Both the position numbers and the translations under genes were made by a program. From Marinilactibacillus piezotolerans (GTDB lineage Bacteria > Bacillota > Bacilli > Lactobacillales > Carnobacteriaceae_A), in contig NZ_FWDP01000004.1 in assembly GCF_900169305.1 (NCBI RefSeq), positions 1-64,000 of the forward strand: a stretch of DNA of 64,000 nt, written 5' to 3'. Shown piece by piece: positions 1-7,785 of the stretch; position 1 is the first letter of the stretch, and each line of letters starts with the position of its first letter. The notes under the pieces were generated by a model. It saw only the letters and a list, made by a program, of their open reading frames with translations. It made no database searches and was not told where the DNA came from.

Positions 1-230
1 ACCAAACAAGTAAAGTGGAACGAGCCGTTCAGGCTCTCTCGAAATACAAGAGTTTCTCTTAGGCTGTCGTCAGACAGACAAATAGAAACGAAGTATTTCA
101 GAGGAGCCTGGCGAGTGAAACTAGAACAATGTTGGTCTAAGCGTATGCGGTGTTGTCAAACATGTGAGTGAGCAAGATCAGCTATCTAGTTTTCAGAGAA
201 CAAGGTTCTCTTACAATAGAAAAGAGTCAT
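1..230 (+). other. 23S-5S rRNA internal transcribed spacer
   Basis: The window probably opens at the very last bases of a 23S rRNA gene: in Bacillus the 23S ends ...CTTAACC, and the window starts ACCAAACAAG. The stretch up to the 5S rRNA has no gene. It holds spacer stems, for example AGAGAAC-aag-GTTCTCT around 195-212 just before the 5S, of the kind RNases cut during rRNA maturation. An open frame starting at 164 runs through the 5S and two tRNAs and is not a gene. Confidence 0.75.
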
Positions 231-349
231 TGTGCGGTAATGATGGCGGGAAGGATCCACCTGTTCCCATTTCGAACACAGCCGTTAAGCTTCCCAGCGC
301 CGAGGATAGTGAGGGGTTTCCCCTTGTGAAAGCAGGACGTTGCCGTGCA
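231..349 (+). rRNA. rrf: 5S ribosomal RNA
   Basis: Contains the conserved 5S core (CCTGTTCCCATTTCGAACAC at 260-279, then GAAGTTAAG-like and CGAGGATAGT). The ends TGTGCGGTAA (231-240) and TTGCCGTGCA (340-349) pair as helix I with two G-U wobbles, which fixes the boundaries to within a base or two. It is followed 16 nt later by tRNA-Val, so it is the middle of an rrn-tRNA transcription unit. Confidence 0.95.
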
Positions 350-365
350 GCTCTTATCTTAATTC

Positions 366-438
366 GGAGGTTTAGCTCAGTTGGGAGAGCATCTGCCTTA
401 CAAGCAGAGGGTCAGCGGTTCGAGCCCGTTAACCTCCA
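366..438 (+). tRNA. tRNA-Val(TAC)
   Basis: Cloverleaf with acceptor GGAGGTT/AACCTCC, anticodon TAC in loop CTTACAA, and A73. No encoded CCA. First tRNA of the 20-gene array. Confidence 0.96.
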
Positions 439-445
439 TTTTTTC

Positions 446-518
446 GAGACATTAGCTCAGTCGGTAGAGCATCTGACTTTTAATCAGAGGGTCGCAGGTT
501 CGAACCCTGCATGTCTCA
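446..518 (+). tRNA. tRNA-Lys(TTT)
   Basis: Acceptor GAGACAT/ATGTCTC, anticodon TTT in loop CTTTTAA, A73, no encoded CCA. Confidence 0.96.
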
Positions 519-556
519 TAACACGTTAAGTGTTAATTATATATGAAGATCACAAC

Positions 557-638
557 GCGGATGTGGCGGAATTGGCAGACGCACTAGATTTAGGATCTAG
601 CGCTTCACGGCGTGGGGGTTCAAGTCCCTCCATCCGCA
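557..638 (+). tRNA. tRNA-Leu(TAG)
   Basis: Long variable arm type (82 nt). Acceptor GCGGATG/CATCCGC, anticodon TAG in loop TTTAGGA, A73, no encoded CCA. Confidence 0.96.
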
Positions 639-662
639 TGTAGTTTCTTCAATTCATTTAAT

Positions 663-735
663 GCCGGCTTAGCTCAGTTGGTAGAGCAACTGATTTGTAA
701 TCAGTAGGTCGAGGGTTCGACTCCTTTAGCCGGCA
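663..735 (+). tRNA. tRNA-Thr(TGT)
   Basis: Acceptor GCCGGCT/AGCCGGC, anticodon TGT in loop TTTGTAA, discriminator A73, no encoded CCA. The A73 matters for comparison with the thrS T-box further downstream. Confidence 0.96.
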
Positions 736-742
736 TCATTCA

Positions 743-814
743 GCGGAAGTAGTTCAGTGGTAGAACATCACCTTGCCAAGGTGGGGGTCGCGGGTTCGAA
801 TCCCGTCTTCCGCT
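743..814 (+). tRNA. tRNA-Gly(GCC)
   Basis: Acceptor GCGGAAG/CTTCCGC, anticodon GCC in loop TTGCCAA, U73 as usual for glycine, no encoded CCA. Confidence 0.96.
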
Positions 815-885
815 TGGTTTACTTTTTGGAGTAATCAAGCAATCGAATAATTTTGATCTACAAAGTTTTTCATACCCTGATATCA

Positions 886-971
886 GCCGGGGTGGCGGAA
901 TTGGTAGACGCACAGGACTTAAAATCCTGCGGTGAGTTTTCACCGTGCCGGTTCGACTCCGGCCCTCGGCA
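886..971 (+). tRNA. tRNA-Leu(TAA)
   Basis: Class II tRNA of 86 nt with a long variable arm; acceptor starts GCCGGGG, anticodon TAA in loop CTTAAAA, A73, no encoded CCA. Confidence 0.95.
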
Positions 972-984
972 CTTAATTTAATAA

Positions 985-1058
985 GCACCCTTAGCTCAAT
1001 TGGATAGAGTACCTGACTACGAATCAGGCGGTTAGAGGTTCGACTCCTCTAGGGTGCA
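985..1058 (+). tRNA. tRNA-Arg(ACG)
   Basis: Acceptor GCACCCT/AGGGTGC, anticodon ACG (wobble A expected to be deaminated to inosine), A73, no encoded CCA. Confidence 0.96.
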
Positions 1059-1068
1059 TTTAAAGACA

Positions 1069-1142
1069 CGGGAAGTAGCTCAGCTTGGTAGAGCACTTGG
1101 TTTGGGACCAAGGGGTCGCAGGTTCGAATCCTGTCTTCCCGA
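1069..1142 (+). tRNA. tRNA-Pro(TGG)
   Basis: Acceptor CGGGAAG/CTTCCCG, anticodon TGG in loop TTTGGGA, A73, no encoded CCA. Confidence 0.96.
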
Positions 1143-1189
1143 TTTCTTATGAAGAAAACACCGTTTATATTTTTCTTACATAGGATCAT

Positions 1190-1263
1190 GGCGGTGTAGC
1201 TCAGCTGGCTAGAGCGTACGGTTCATACCCGTGAGGTCGTGGGTTCGACTCCCTCCGCCGCTA
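1190..1263 (+). tRNA. tRNA-Met(CAT), elongator
   Basis: Acceptor GGCGGTG pairs with CGCCGCT (G-U closing pair), anticodon CAT in loop TTCATAC. The body resembles the Bacillus elongator tRNA-Met, and the Met-Ile2-fMet order fits the large Bacillus tRNA clusters. No encoded CCA. Confidence 0.85.
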
Positions 1264-1280
1264 TAATGGATATAGTTCGC

Positions 1281-1354
1281 GGACCTTTAGCTCAGTTGGT
1301 TAGAGCAGACGGCTCATAACCGTCCGGTCGCAGGTTCGAGTCCTGCAAGGTCCA
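1281..1354 (+). tRNA. tRNA-Ile2(CAT), probable lysidine-modified
   Basis: Acceptor GGACCTT/AAGGTCC, anticodon CAT in loop CTCATAA. The sequence resembles the Bacillus tRNA whose CAT anticodon is converted by TilS to read AUA, rather than a methionine tRNA. The assignment rests on that similarity and on its place between elongator Met and fMet. No encoded CCA. Confidence 0.75.
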
Positions 1355-1371
1355 TTTACACTTTATATTAT

Positions 1372-1444
1372 CGCGGGGTAGAGCAGCTGGCAGCTCGTCG
1401 GGCTCATAACCCGGAGGTCGCAGGTTCGAATCCTGTCCCCGCAA
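1372..1444 (+). tRNA. tRNA-fMet(CAT), initiator
   Basis: Shows initiator hallmarks: unpaired C1 against A72 (CGCGGGG with CCCCGCA) and three G-C pairs (GGG/CCC) at the base of the anticodon stem around loop CTCATAA. A73, no encoded CCA. The D loop is one base shorter than in the Escherichia coli and Bacillus initiators as I recall them. Confidence 0.93.
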
Positions 1445-1534
1445 TTGCCATTTTTGTAGTTGCTTCAGCAACGTACAGCCATGGTACAATCGAGCGAAAC
1501 CTCTCAATGTTTCATCTAAATTTTTCATTCAAAA

Positions 1535-1607
1535 GGTCCCGTAGTGTAGCGGTTATCACGCCTGCCTGTCACGCAGGAGATCGCGGGTTCGATTCCCGTC
1601 GGGACCG
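1535..1607 (+). tRNA. tRNA-Asp(GTC), copy 1
   Basis: Acceptor GGTCCCG/CGGGACC, anticodon GTC in loop CTGTCAC, G73, no encoded CCA. Identical over all 73 nt to the copy at 2125-2197. Confidence 0.96.
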
Positions 1608-1618
1608 TCTAACTTAAT

Positions 1619-1689
1619 GCGGGTGTAGTTTAGTGGTAAAACCACAGCCTTCCAAGCTGTTGTCGCGAGTTCGATTCTCGTCACCCGCT
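1619..1689 (+). tRNA. tRNA-Gly(TCC), copy 1
   Basis: Acceptor GCGGGTG/CACCCGC, anticodon TCC in loop CTTCCAA, U73, no encoded CCA. Differs from the copy at 2290-2360 at three bases, two of which form one acceptor base pair. Confidence 0.96.
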
Positions 1690-1698
1690 TTTTGTTTG

Positions 1699-1772
<74 letters not shown>

Positions 1773-1797
1773 TTTCGTATCAATATTATATTGGTAT

Positions 1798-1885
1798 GGG
1801 GAAGTACTCAAGTGGCTGAAGAGGCGCCCCTGCTAAGGGTGTAGGTCGTTTACGCGGCGCGAGGGTTCAAATCCCTCCTTCTCCG
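1798..1885 (+). tRNA. tRNA-Ser(GCT)
   Basis: Class II tRNA of 88 nt; acceptor GGGGAAG/CTTCTCC with one G-U pair, anticodon GCT in loop CTGCTAA, canonical serine discriminator G73, no encoded CCA. Confidence 0.95.
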
Positions 1886-1901
1886 TTCTTTAAAATTAAT
1901 A

Positions 1902-1973
1902 GGCCCCTTGGTCAAGCGGTTAAGACACCGCCCTTTCACGGCGGTAACACGGGTTCGAATCCCGTAGGGGTCA
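1902..1973 (+). tRNA. tRNA-Glu(TTC)
   Basis: Acceptor GGCCCCT/AGGGGTC with one wobble, anticodon TTC in loop CTTTCAC, A73, no encoded CCA. Confidence 0.96.
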
Positions 1974-2008
1974 TTAGTGGATAACCACTAAAGTATAGAA
2001 GTATTTTT

Positions 2009-2098
2009 GGAGGATTACCCAAGTCCGGCTTAAGGGAACGGTCTTGAAAACCGTCAGGCGTGTAAAAGCGCGCGTGGGTTCGAATCCCACATCCTCCT
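2009..2098 (+). tRNA. tRNA-Ser(TGA)
   Basis: Class II tRNA of 90 nt; acceptor GGAGGAT/ATCCTCC is perfectly paired, anticodon TGA in loop CTTGAAA. The base after the acceptor stem is T, so the discriminator is U73, not the G73 seen in tRNA-Ser(GCT) at 1885. No encoded CCA. Confidence 0.94.
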
Positions 2099-2124
2099 TA
2101 ACAAAAGGGTTATTGTAACAAAAT

Positions 2125-2197
2125 GGTCCCGTAGTGTAGCGGTTATCACGCCTGCCTGTCACGCAGGAGATCGCGGGTTCGATTCCCGTCGGGACCG
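2125..2197 (+). tRNA. tRNA-Asp(GTC), copy 2
   Basis: Exact 73-nt duplicate of the tRNA-Asp gene at 1535-1607, including G73 and lack of CCA. Confidence 0.96.
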
Positions 2198-2207
2198 TTT
2201 TTGTATT

Positions 2208-2280
2208 GGCGCAGTAGCTCAGTTGGTAGAGCAACGGATTGAAGCTCCGTGTGTCGGCAGTTCGACTCTGTCCTGCGCCA
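2208..2280 (+). tRNA. tRNA-Phe(GAA)
   Basis: Acceptor GGCGCAG/CTGCGCC, anticodon GAA in loop TTGAAGC, A73, no encoded CCA. Confidence 0.96.
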
Positions 2281-2289
2281 TTTAATGCT

Positions 2290-2360
2290 GCGAGTGTAGT
2301 TTAGTGGTAAAACTACAGCCTTCCAAGCTGTTGTCGCGAGTTCGATTCTCGTCACTCGCT
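2290..2360 (+). tRNA. tRNA-Gly(TCC), copy 2
   Basis: Acceptor GCGAGTG/CACTCGC, anticodon TCC in loop CTTCCAA, U73, no encoded CCA. Against copy 1 the fourth acceptor pair is A-U instead of G-C, and position 26 is U instead of C. Last tRNA before the terminator. Confidence 0.96.
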
Positions 2361-2381
2361 TAAAAATCATGACTATTTAAA

Positions 2382-2423
2382 AAAGTGTTTCAACTCGATT
2401 AAGAGAGTTGAAACACTTTTTTT
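2382..2423 (+). terminator. Rho-independent terminator of the rRNA/tRNA operon
   Basis: A perfect 15-bp stem (AAAGTGTTTCAACTC with GAGTTGAAACACTTT) encloses an 8-nt loop and runs into a T tract. It lies 21 nt after the last tRNA. Confidence 0.93.
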
Positions 2424-2499
2424 GCTATAGTGATTGATTTCTACCAATATAGGTCGATTCCTTAAATCTTACAGTCGATGTATCGAAAAATTATGAAGA

Positions 2500-2934
2500 T
2501 TAAAGTGTTTTTTTAAAGCAGATAATACGGGTGACTTCTTCAAACCCCATCTGTAAATGATAGGCTGCGCTGACTGTATTGTTCAATTCACAATCGCTGG
2601 CAAACTCTTTACAGTTATTTTGTTTTGCCTAGAAATCGCAGGCAGAAAGCAGAATTTGAGCAATCCCTTTTCTGCGATGTTCTGAGAGGACATAAACGCC
2701 CTCCAAATAACCGACGGGCGTGGTCGATGTTTCTTCTACATAATCCATTCGGAGGGAGGCATGAGCAAACCCGATGGCTTCGTTTGCTTCCAGATACAGA
2801 TAAATTATTTCAGATTCATTATGGGTGACTTGGGTAAATTCATGAGTCAGTTCTTCCTCTGTTGTTGATTGCCAGAGCTGGCTGGCTAATACTGCAGCAA
2901 GATGAACCGCGTTGATTGTCATTTCAGTCAGCAT
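2500..2934 (-). pseudogene. AAC(6')-like GNAT acetyltransferase interrupted by an in-frame amber codon
   Basis: From ATG 2934 the frame reads 101 codons, through a GNAT acetyl-CoA loop (YVLSEHRRKGIAQILL), and stops at TAG (2629-2631). The same frame continues without another stop to TAA at 2500-2502, reading [17 protein letters not shown] and later [14 protein letters not shown]. These are hallmark segments of aminoglycoside 6'-N-acetyltransferase-like proteins, which are about 145 residues; the restored protein would be 144. Homologues usually have Trp at the interrupted position (..EWAK..), so one TGG to TAG change explains the break. The start has AGGAG about 11 nt upstream. It lies 26 nt after the membrane-protein gene on the same strand and is probably co-transcribed. 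It could yield a truncated protein or be read through. Family membership is confident, the substrate is not. Confidence 0.85.
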
Positions 2935-2960
2935 AAAGCTACACGCTCCTAAATGTTAAA

Positions 2961-3734
2961 TTAATGAATGAAAAGAGTACCAATTGTAATAAGTATTAAA
3001 TAATTGGCAGAGAAACAAAAAACAAAAAATAATGTCGTTTTATAAGAAGGGTGTTTCCACAGTATTGGCACCGTAACCATTGATATTAAAGAAATCAAAC
3101 TCCACCAAGCATAATGAGGCCAGGTCATCATCAATGTGACAAAGTAGGTCATAATCAGTAAAGCAAGCATGAGTCTTTTAGAACGTATTTCTTGCCAGCT
3201 TGTTGCTTCTAATAAAAAAGCAGGGATCAGTAGTGGAACAACAATATAGAGGACTTGATTAGGAATAAACCCGGTATGGATATAAAAGCTGAAACTATTC
3301 AATAAGAAAGTTTTGAGCAGTGGTAAAAGAATAATGGATAATAAATCTAGTTTATAGTAAATAGACAGATACTTACCCTGAGCGAATAGAGTGTAACTGA
3401 AAAGCAGCAGCCCAGCGGTCAAAGAATGAACAAGCATGAAGTATGACAGGCACATCAGAATCAGAAATTCAGTGAGCCAGTACTGATTGATTAGTGCATC
3501 TTTTTTTAGTATAAAGTATCGGCGCATTTTGGATTCTATCGTCTGATTAAGTATGAGATAGAGATAAAAAACAAAAAATGAAAATAGATTAATTGAAGAA
3601 TAGGGAGTAGCATAAATTGTACCAAATAATAAATAGAGTCCTGGAAGAGCAAATGATAAAAACAGCGGATTTTTAATAATGTTCAATGATTTCAATAGTT
3701 CTTTCCGTCCTTTAAAAGTCTTTTGCTTTATCAT
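2961..3734 (-). CDS. Polytopic membrane protein of unknown function
   Basis: A 257-residue protein that is almost entirely hydrophobic, with roughly seven or eight predicted membrane spans separated by short basic loops (for example ESKMRRYF near residue 68 and EIRSKRLM near 182). The N-terminus is basic (MIKQKTFKGRKELLK), which favours a cytoplasmic N-end. I do not recognise a family: there is no UbiA Asp-rich motif, no ABC or MFS signature. It is divergent from metK and upstream of the broken acetyltransferase gene on the same strand. No strong ribosome binding site precedes ATG 3734. Confidence 0.7.
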   Translation of the reverse strand: MIKQKTFKGRKELLKSLNIIKNPLFLSFALPGLYLLFGTIYATPYSSINLFSFFVFYLYLILNQTIESKMRRYFILKKDALINQYWLTEFLILMCLSYFMLVHSLTAGLLLFSYTLFAQGKYLSIYYKLDLLSIILLPLLKTFLLNSFSFYIHTGFIPNQVLYIVVPLLIPAFLLEATSWQEIRSKRLMLALLIMTYFVTLMMTWPHYAWWSLISLISMVTVPILWKHPSYKTTLFFVFCFSANYLILITIGTLFIH

Positions 3735-3781
3735 AACATAATTGATTTATTCTTATCTCAATATTCTCAATTTAAGAATGA

Positions 3782-3812
3782 TTGTTTCATAATATTATGG
3801 TAAACTAGTATA
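3782..3812 (+). promoter_or_regulatory. Probable metK promoter
   Basis: A TGG-TAAACT extended -10-like element (TAAACT at 3801-3806) lies just upstream of the riboswitch, with a poor TTGTTT upstream at non-ideal spacing. Its position directly before the leader supports it more than the match does. Confidence 0.4.
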
Positions 3813-3813
3813 G

Positions 3814-3890
3814 GTTTACAATGAATTCCCGATAGGACGGCCACAGACCTGGTCGGAAGCCTTGTAACCGATAATAATGTAGGGGGAATA
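3814..3890 (+). promoter_or_regulatory. SMK-box (SAM-III) riboswitch of metK
   Basis: The metK leader carries the conserved SMK elements: ATTCCCGA (3825-3832), AGCCTTGTAACCGA (3858-3871), then GGGGGAAT (3882-3889), which includes the metK ribosome binding site. ATTCCC (3825-3830) can pair with GGGAAT (3884-3889), and TTTACA (3815-3820) with TTGTAA (3862-3867). In this class, S-adenosylmethionine binding stabilises pairing of the Shine-Dalgarno and blocks translation, so metK is shut down when its product is plentiful. Confidence 0.93.
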
Positions 3891-3895
3891 CTACA

Positions 3896-5089
3896 ATGGA
3901 AGAAAGAAAATTATTTACCTCAGAATCTGTCTCTGAAGGTCACCCGGATAAAATTGCGGATCAGATTAGTGATGCTATTTTGGATGCTATATTAGAGAAA
4001 GATCCTGATGCTCGTGTTGCCTGTGAGACAATGGTCACAACCGGTTTAGTTTTAATTGCCGGTGAAATCAGAACCAATACTTACGTAGATATGCAGAAAA
4101 TTGCGAGAGATACGATTAGAGAAATCGGTTATACACGTGCGAAGTATGGGTTTGATGCAGATACGTGTGCTGTGTTGGTTTCCATTGATGATCAGTCTCC
4201 GGATATATCTATCGGTGTAGATGATTCGGCAGAGTTTAAGGCAACAGACGGTGAAGATGAATTAAATAAAATCGGTGCAGGGGACCAAGGTTTGATGTTT
4301 GGATTTGCTTCAAACGAAACGCCTGAGTTAATGCCGTTACCGATATCGTTGAGTCATAAACTAACCAGAAGGATTGCTGAGATCAGAAAAACAGGAGTAG
4401 TCGGTTACTTGCGACCTGATGCAAAAGCTCAAGTCACAGTAGAATACGATGAACAAGATCAGCCAAAACGTATTGATGCAATAGTGGTTAGTACGCAGCA
4501 TTCACCAGAAGTACCATACGAAACATTGAAACAGGACATTATCAATCATGTGATTAAAGAAGTCATTCCCGAAAAATGGCTGGATGAAGAGACGAAATAC
4601 TATATTAATCCTACTGGTCGTTTTGTCGTAGGCGGACCTCAAGGAGACGCCGGTTTGACAGGACGTAAGATTATCGTAGATACGTATGGCGGATATGCTC
4701 GTCACGGCGGCGGTGCATTTTCAGGGAAAGATGCTACTAAAGTCGATCGTTCTGCTAGTTATGCAGCCAGATATATTGCTAAAAATCTAGTTGCTGCTGG
4801 TATTGCAGACAAAGCAGAAGTTCAGCTGGCCTACGCTATTGGGGTAGCTCATCCAGTTTCTATAGCCGTTGATACCTTCGGAACAGGAAAAGCAGCACAT
4901 TCTGAAATCATTGAAGCAGTTCGTCAAGTATTTGACTTGAGACCAGCTGGTATTATCAAAATGCTGGATCTTCAAAGACCTATCTACAGACAAACAGCTG
5001 CTTACGGGCATTTCGGCAGAACAGATATTGAACTGCCATGGGAAAATACGGACAAAGCAGAACAGCTGAAAAAATTATTGTCCATTTAG
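3896..5089 (+). CDS. metK: S-adenosylmethionine synthetase
   Basis: MetK (397 residues, the usual length) makes S-adenosylmethionine from methionine and ATP in the cytoplasm, and supplies the methyl donor for enzymes such as TrmB encoded downstream. The sequence shows the family signatures: GHPDK near residue 16, [12 protein letters not shown] near 117, and the glycine-rich [16 protein letters not shown] near 260. The ATG lies 7 nt after the GGGGG Shine-Dalgarno that is part of the SMK riboswitch. It is monocistronic: its own leader precedes it and a terminator follows. Confidence 0.98.
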   Translation: MEERKLFTSESVSEGHPDKIADQISDAILDAILEKDPDARVACETMVTTGLVLIAGEIRTNTYVDMQKIARDTIREIGYTRAKYGFDADTCAVLVSIDDQSPDISIGVDDSAEFKATDGEDELNKIGAGDQGLMFGFASNETPELMPLPISLSHKLTRRIAEIRKTGVVGYLRPDAKAQVTVEYDEQDQPKRIDAIVVSTQHSPEVPYETLKQDIINHVIKEVIPEKWLDEETKYYINPTGRFVVGGPQGDAGLTGRKIIVDTYGGYARHGGGAFSGKDATKVDRSASYAARYIAKNLVAAGIADKAEVQLAYAIGVAHPVSIAVDTFGTGKAAHSEIIEAVRQVFDLRPAGIIKMLDLQRPIYRQTAAYGHFGRTDIELPWENTDKAEQLKKLLSI

Positions 5090-5106
5090 AAAGCTGAATC
5101 ATGCAG

Positions 5107-5142
5107 TAAAAAGACTGGAGCATAAGTGTTCTAGTCTTTTTC
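5107..5142 (+). terminator. Terminator after metK
   Basis: AAAAAGACT(G)G and CTAGTCTTTTT form a stem that runs into T-rich sequence, 18 nt after the metK stop codon. Confidence 0.8.
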
Positions 5143-5237
5143 TGTTTTAAAAGAATCAACAATAAGATAGTTAATTCTTTCCATTTTGATTGGAATTTAC
5201 TAAGATAGACAGATAAAGTGTCAATAGGAGTGAAAAC

Positions 5238-6494
5238 ATGCAAGTGCGTTTAGCAGAAGGTGTCACATTGAATATTATTCGAACAGACAAATTTAAAACA
5301 ACTACGATCAAATTTAAATTCAAATCACTCTTAAGGACAAAAGATGTAACACCAAGGACATTGATATCTAATTTACTGAATACAAATAGTCTCCATTATC
5401 CAACACAAACTGATTTCAGAAAAGTCCTTTCAGATCTGTATGGAGCTTCTTTATCAACAGATGTTTCTAAAAAAGGAAATGTCCATATTCTCTCGTTAGA
5501 TATGAGAGTCGTAAACGAACAATTTGTAGAGGAAAAAGATCTATTAGAAAAAGCACTTCTTTTTTTACAGAATATTTTATTCTATCCTAATGTATATGGA
5601 AAAGCTTTTCATCGTGAAACGACTGTAAGAGAAATCGAGAATCTTAGAGATGAGTATGAAGCCATTTATGATGATAAGCAAGACTATGCTTCTCTTAAAT
5701 TGAATGAACTGACTTTTGATTCTGAAGCTCAAAAATTGCCATCTTTCGGTAGAGAATCTGATCTCCAAAAGATTACAGCAGAGGGAGTATATGAAGTCTA
5801 TCAACAGATGCTTTCAAAGGATGAAATTGAAATTTTCGTATTAGGTGAAGTCGAAGAAGAAAAAATAAGAAAAGTTTTTGAAAAATTTGAATTTAACGAT
5901 AGAGCCTTGAAGACCACTGAGCTCTTTTACCGCCATCCTGAAAATAATAATGTGAAAGAACAGACTGAGAAGCAGAGGATTACCCAGACAAAACTGAATC
6001 TTTCCTTTGTAACCGATATTTATTATCGTCAAGCAAGTTATTTACCAGGACTAATTGTCAATGGCCTTTTCGGAGGATATGCACATTCGAAACTCTTTGT
6101 AAATATCAGAGAAAAAGCGAGCCTCGCTTATTCGATTTCAAGTGGTTTAGATACATTCACCGGCACAATGTTTGTAGAAGCTGGAATTGAAGAGAGCAGA
6201 GCTGACGAAGTAGAGCGTATGATTTTAAAAGAGTTAGAAGATATTCGGCAAGGGAAGTTCAGCGATGATGCTTTAAACCAGACTAAAGCTTTATTGAAAA
6301 ACGATTTCTATCAGTCTGAAGATAGTGCGAGCAGTCAGATTGAAAGACGATACGTAAGCAAACTAGCTGGGCTGCCGGAACTTGAGTTAGAAAAATGGAT
6401 AGCAGATATTGATGCAGTCACTAAAGAAGAGGTTGCCGCGACTGCAAATCATATCTTCTATAAAGCAAAATTTTTATTAGCAGGGAAGGGTTAG
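5238..6494 (+). CDS. ymfF: M16-family peptidase-like protein, inactive-type partner (YmfF)
   Basis: A 418-residue member of the M16 (insulinase/pitrilysin) family. It lacks the zinc-binding HXXEH motif, as expected of the non-catalytic half of a two-subunit M16 enzyme. Conserved C-terminal features of the fold remain, such as LFVNIREKASLAYSISSG near residue 285, equivalent to the R/Y substrate-binding region. ATG 5238 is preceded by AGGAG. It ends 1 nt before ymfH, so the two are almost certainly translated together and probably form a heterodimer. B. subtilis carries the same pair; their substrate is not well defined. Confidence 0.88.
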   Translation: MQVRLAEGVTLNIIRTDKFKTTTIKFKFKSLLRTKDVTPRTLISNLLNTNSLHYPTQTDFRKVLSDLYGASLSTDVSKKGNVHILSLDMRVVNEQFVEEKDLLEKALLFLQNILFYPNVYGKAFHRETTVREIENLRDEYEAIYDDKQDYASLKLNELTFDSEAQKLPSFGRESDLQKITAEGVYEVYQQMLSKDEIEIFVLGEVEEEKIRKVFEKFEFNDRALKTTELFYRHPENNNVKEQTEKQRITQTKLNLSFVTDIYYRQASYLPGLIVNGLFGGYAHSKLFVNIREKASLAYSISSGLDTFTGTMFVEAGIEESRADEVERMILKELEDIRQGKFSDDALNQTKALLKNDFYQSEDSASSQIERRYVSKLAGLPELELEKWIADIDAVTKEEVAATANHIFYKAKFLLAGKG

Positions 6495-6495
6495 T

Positions 6496-7785
6496 TTGGA
6501 TATTATTCAGTACGATCACTTAAAAGAAACATTATATAAAGAAGTGCTGGCAAATGGTTTGACAGTATTTATGCTGCCGAAACAGGACTATTATAAAACT
6601 TATGCATTATTCAGTACAGATTTCGGATCGATAGATCAAGAATTCAAACCGCTCAATGATTCGAAGTTGATTCAGTTTCCAAATGGTATCGCTCATTTTC
6701 TAGAGCATAAGATGTTTGAAAAAGAAGAAGGGGATGTTTTCGATCGTTTTTCTAACCAGGGAGCTTCAGCGAATGCTTTCACTTCCTTTACAAATACAGG
6801 CTATTTATTCTCCAGTACCAGCCGATTAAAGGAGAATATTCATACTTTATTGGATTTTGTTCAAAAACCTTATTTTACTGACGAAACCGTTAAAAAAGAG
6901 AAAGGAATTATTGCACAAGAGATTCAAATGTATGATGATTTACCTGAATGGAGGGTATTGTTTGGATTATTAGAAAATTTATATCCGAATCATCCGGCCA
7001 GCATCGATATTGCCGGTACCGTTGAGAGCATACAGGACATTACGGCAGAGATGTTGTATCAGAACTATTCAACTTTTTATCATCCATGCAATATGCAGCT
7101 GTTTATTACTGGCAATATTGATCCTGAAGAGACTTTAAATTGGATAAAGGACAACCAAGCCTCAAAAGTATTTTCACCGCCTGAACCAATCATAAAAGCA
7201 GTGCCTGAAGACAGCAGTACAGTCTGTTCTTTTAATAAAATAGAAATGTCAGTAAACAAACCGAAAGTCTTGGTAGGTGTAAAGGGGAAGCAGCATAAAT
7301 TAAAGGGAATAATGGCGCTGAAACAAGTGATTTTAATAGAATTTCTGCTGAAACTGTTATTTGGTGAAACCTCGTCAACCTACTTAAGACTTTATGATGA
7401 AGGGTTGATCGACGACAGTTTCGATTATGACTATACTTTTGAAAGAAGCTTTGATTATATCAGCGTTGGCGGTGATACTAAAGAACCGGATTTACTGGCT
7501 GATATTTTGCAAAACTTGCTGCAAAATGCTGCTGAGAATCCAGACTTAAATGAACGGCATTTTCAAACAGTTAAGAAAAGAAGTATTGGTCAAGTGCTGC
7601 AGTCATTAAATTCCTTAGAGTTTATTGCACATCGTTTCAGTGATCTGCAGTTTGGAGATGCTACGATTTTTGATGTTGTTCCTTTGATGGAAGAAATTCA
7701 ATTGGATGAGGTTAAAAGTGTTGTGGCAAGTTACATGTTAAAAGAGTGTTTTTCAACGTTTCAAGTACTGCCGGAATCAGAGTAA
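6496..7785 (+). CDS. ymfH: M16-family zinc metallopeptidase (YmfH)
   Basis: A 429-residue M16 peptidase that carries the inverted zinc motif HFLEH near residue 66, followed by the expected downstream glutamate region (EKGIIAQEIQMYDD near 135). It is the catalytic partner of the preceding protein. The start is TTG at 6496, one base after the ymfF stop; AAGGG at the end of ymfF serves as the Shine-Dalgarno. In Bacillus a short-chain dehydrogenase gene (ymfI) and others follow; here they are absent and the next gene is the RodZ-like gene. Confidence 0.93.
   Translation: MDIIQYDHLKETLYKEVLANGLTVFMLPKQDYYKTYALFSTDFGSIDQEFKPLNDSKLIQFPNGIAHFLEHKMFEKEEGDVFDRFSNQGASANAFTSFTNTGYLFSSTSRLKENIHTLLDFVQKPYFTDETVKKEKGIIAQEIQMYDDLPEWRVLFGLLENLYPNHPASIDIAGTVESIQDITAEMLYQNYSTFYHPCNMQLFITGNIDPEETLNWIKDNQASKVFSPPEPIIKAVPEDSSTVCSFNKIEMSVNKPKVLVGVKGKQHKLKGIMALKQVILIEFLLKLLFGETSSTYLRLYDEGLIDDSFDYDYTFERSFDYISVGGDTKEPDLLADILQNLLQNAAENPDLNERHFQTVKKRSIGQVLQSLNSLEFIAHRFSDLQFGDATIFDVVPLMEEIQLDEVKSVVASYMLKECFSTFQVLPESE

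Noticed and set aside
164-529. A 121-codon open frame over the 5S rRNA and two tRNAs
   Set aside because: It is entirely explained by RNA genes and encodes no recognisable protein.
5238-6494. ymfF as a decayed gene because HXXEH is missing
   Set aside because: The frame is intact and the missing motif is normal for this partner subunit.
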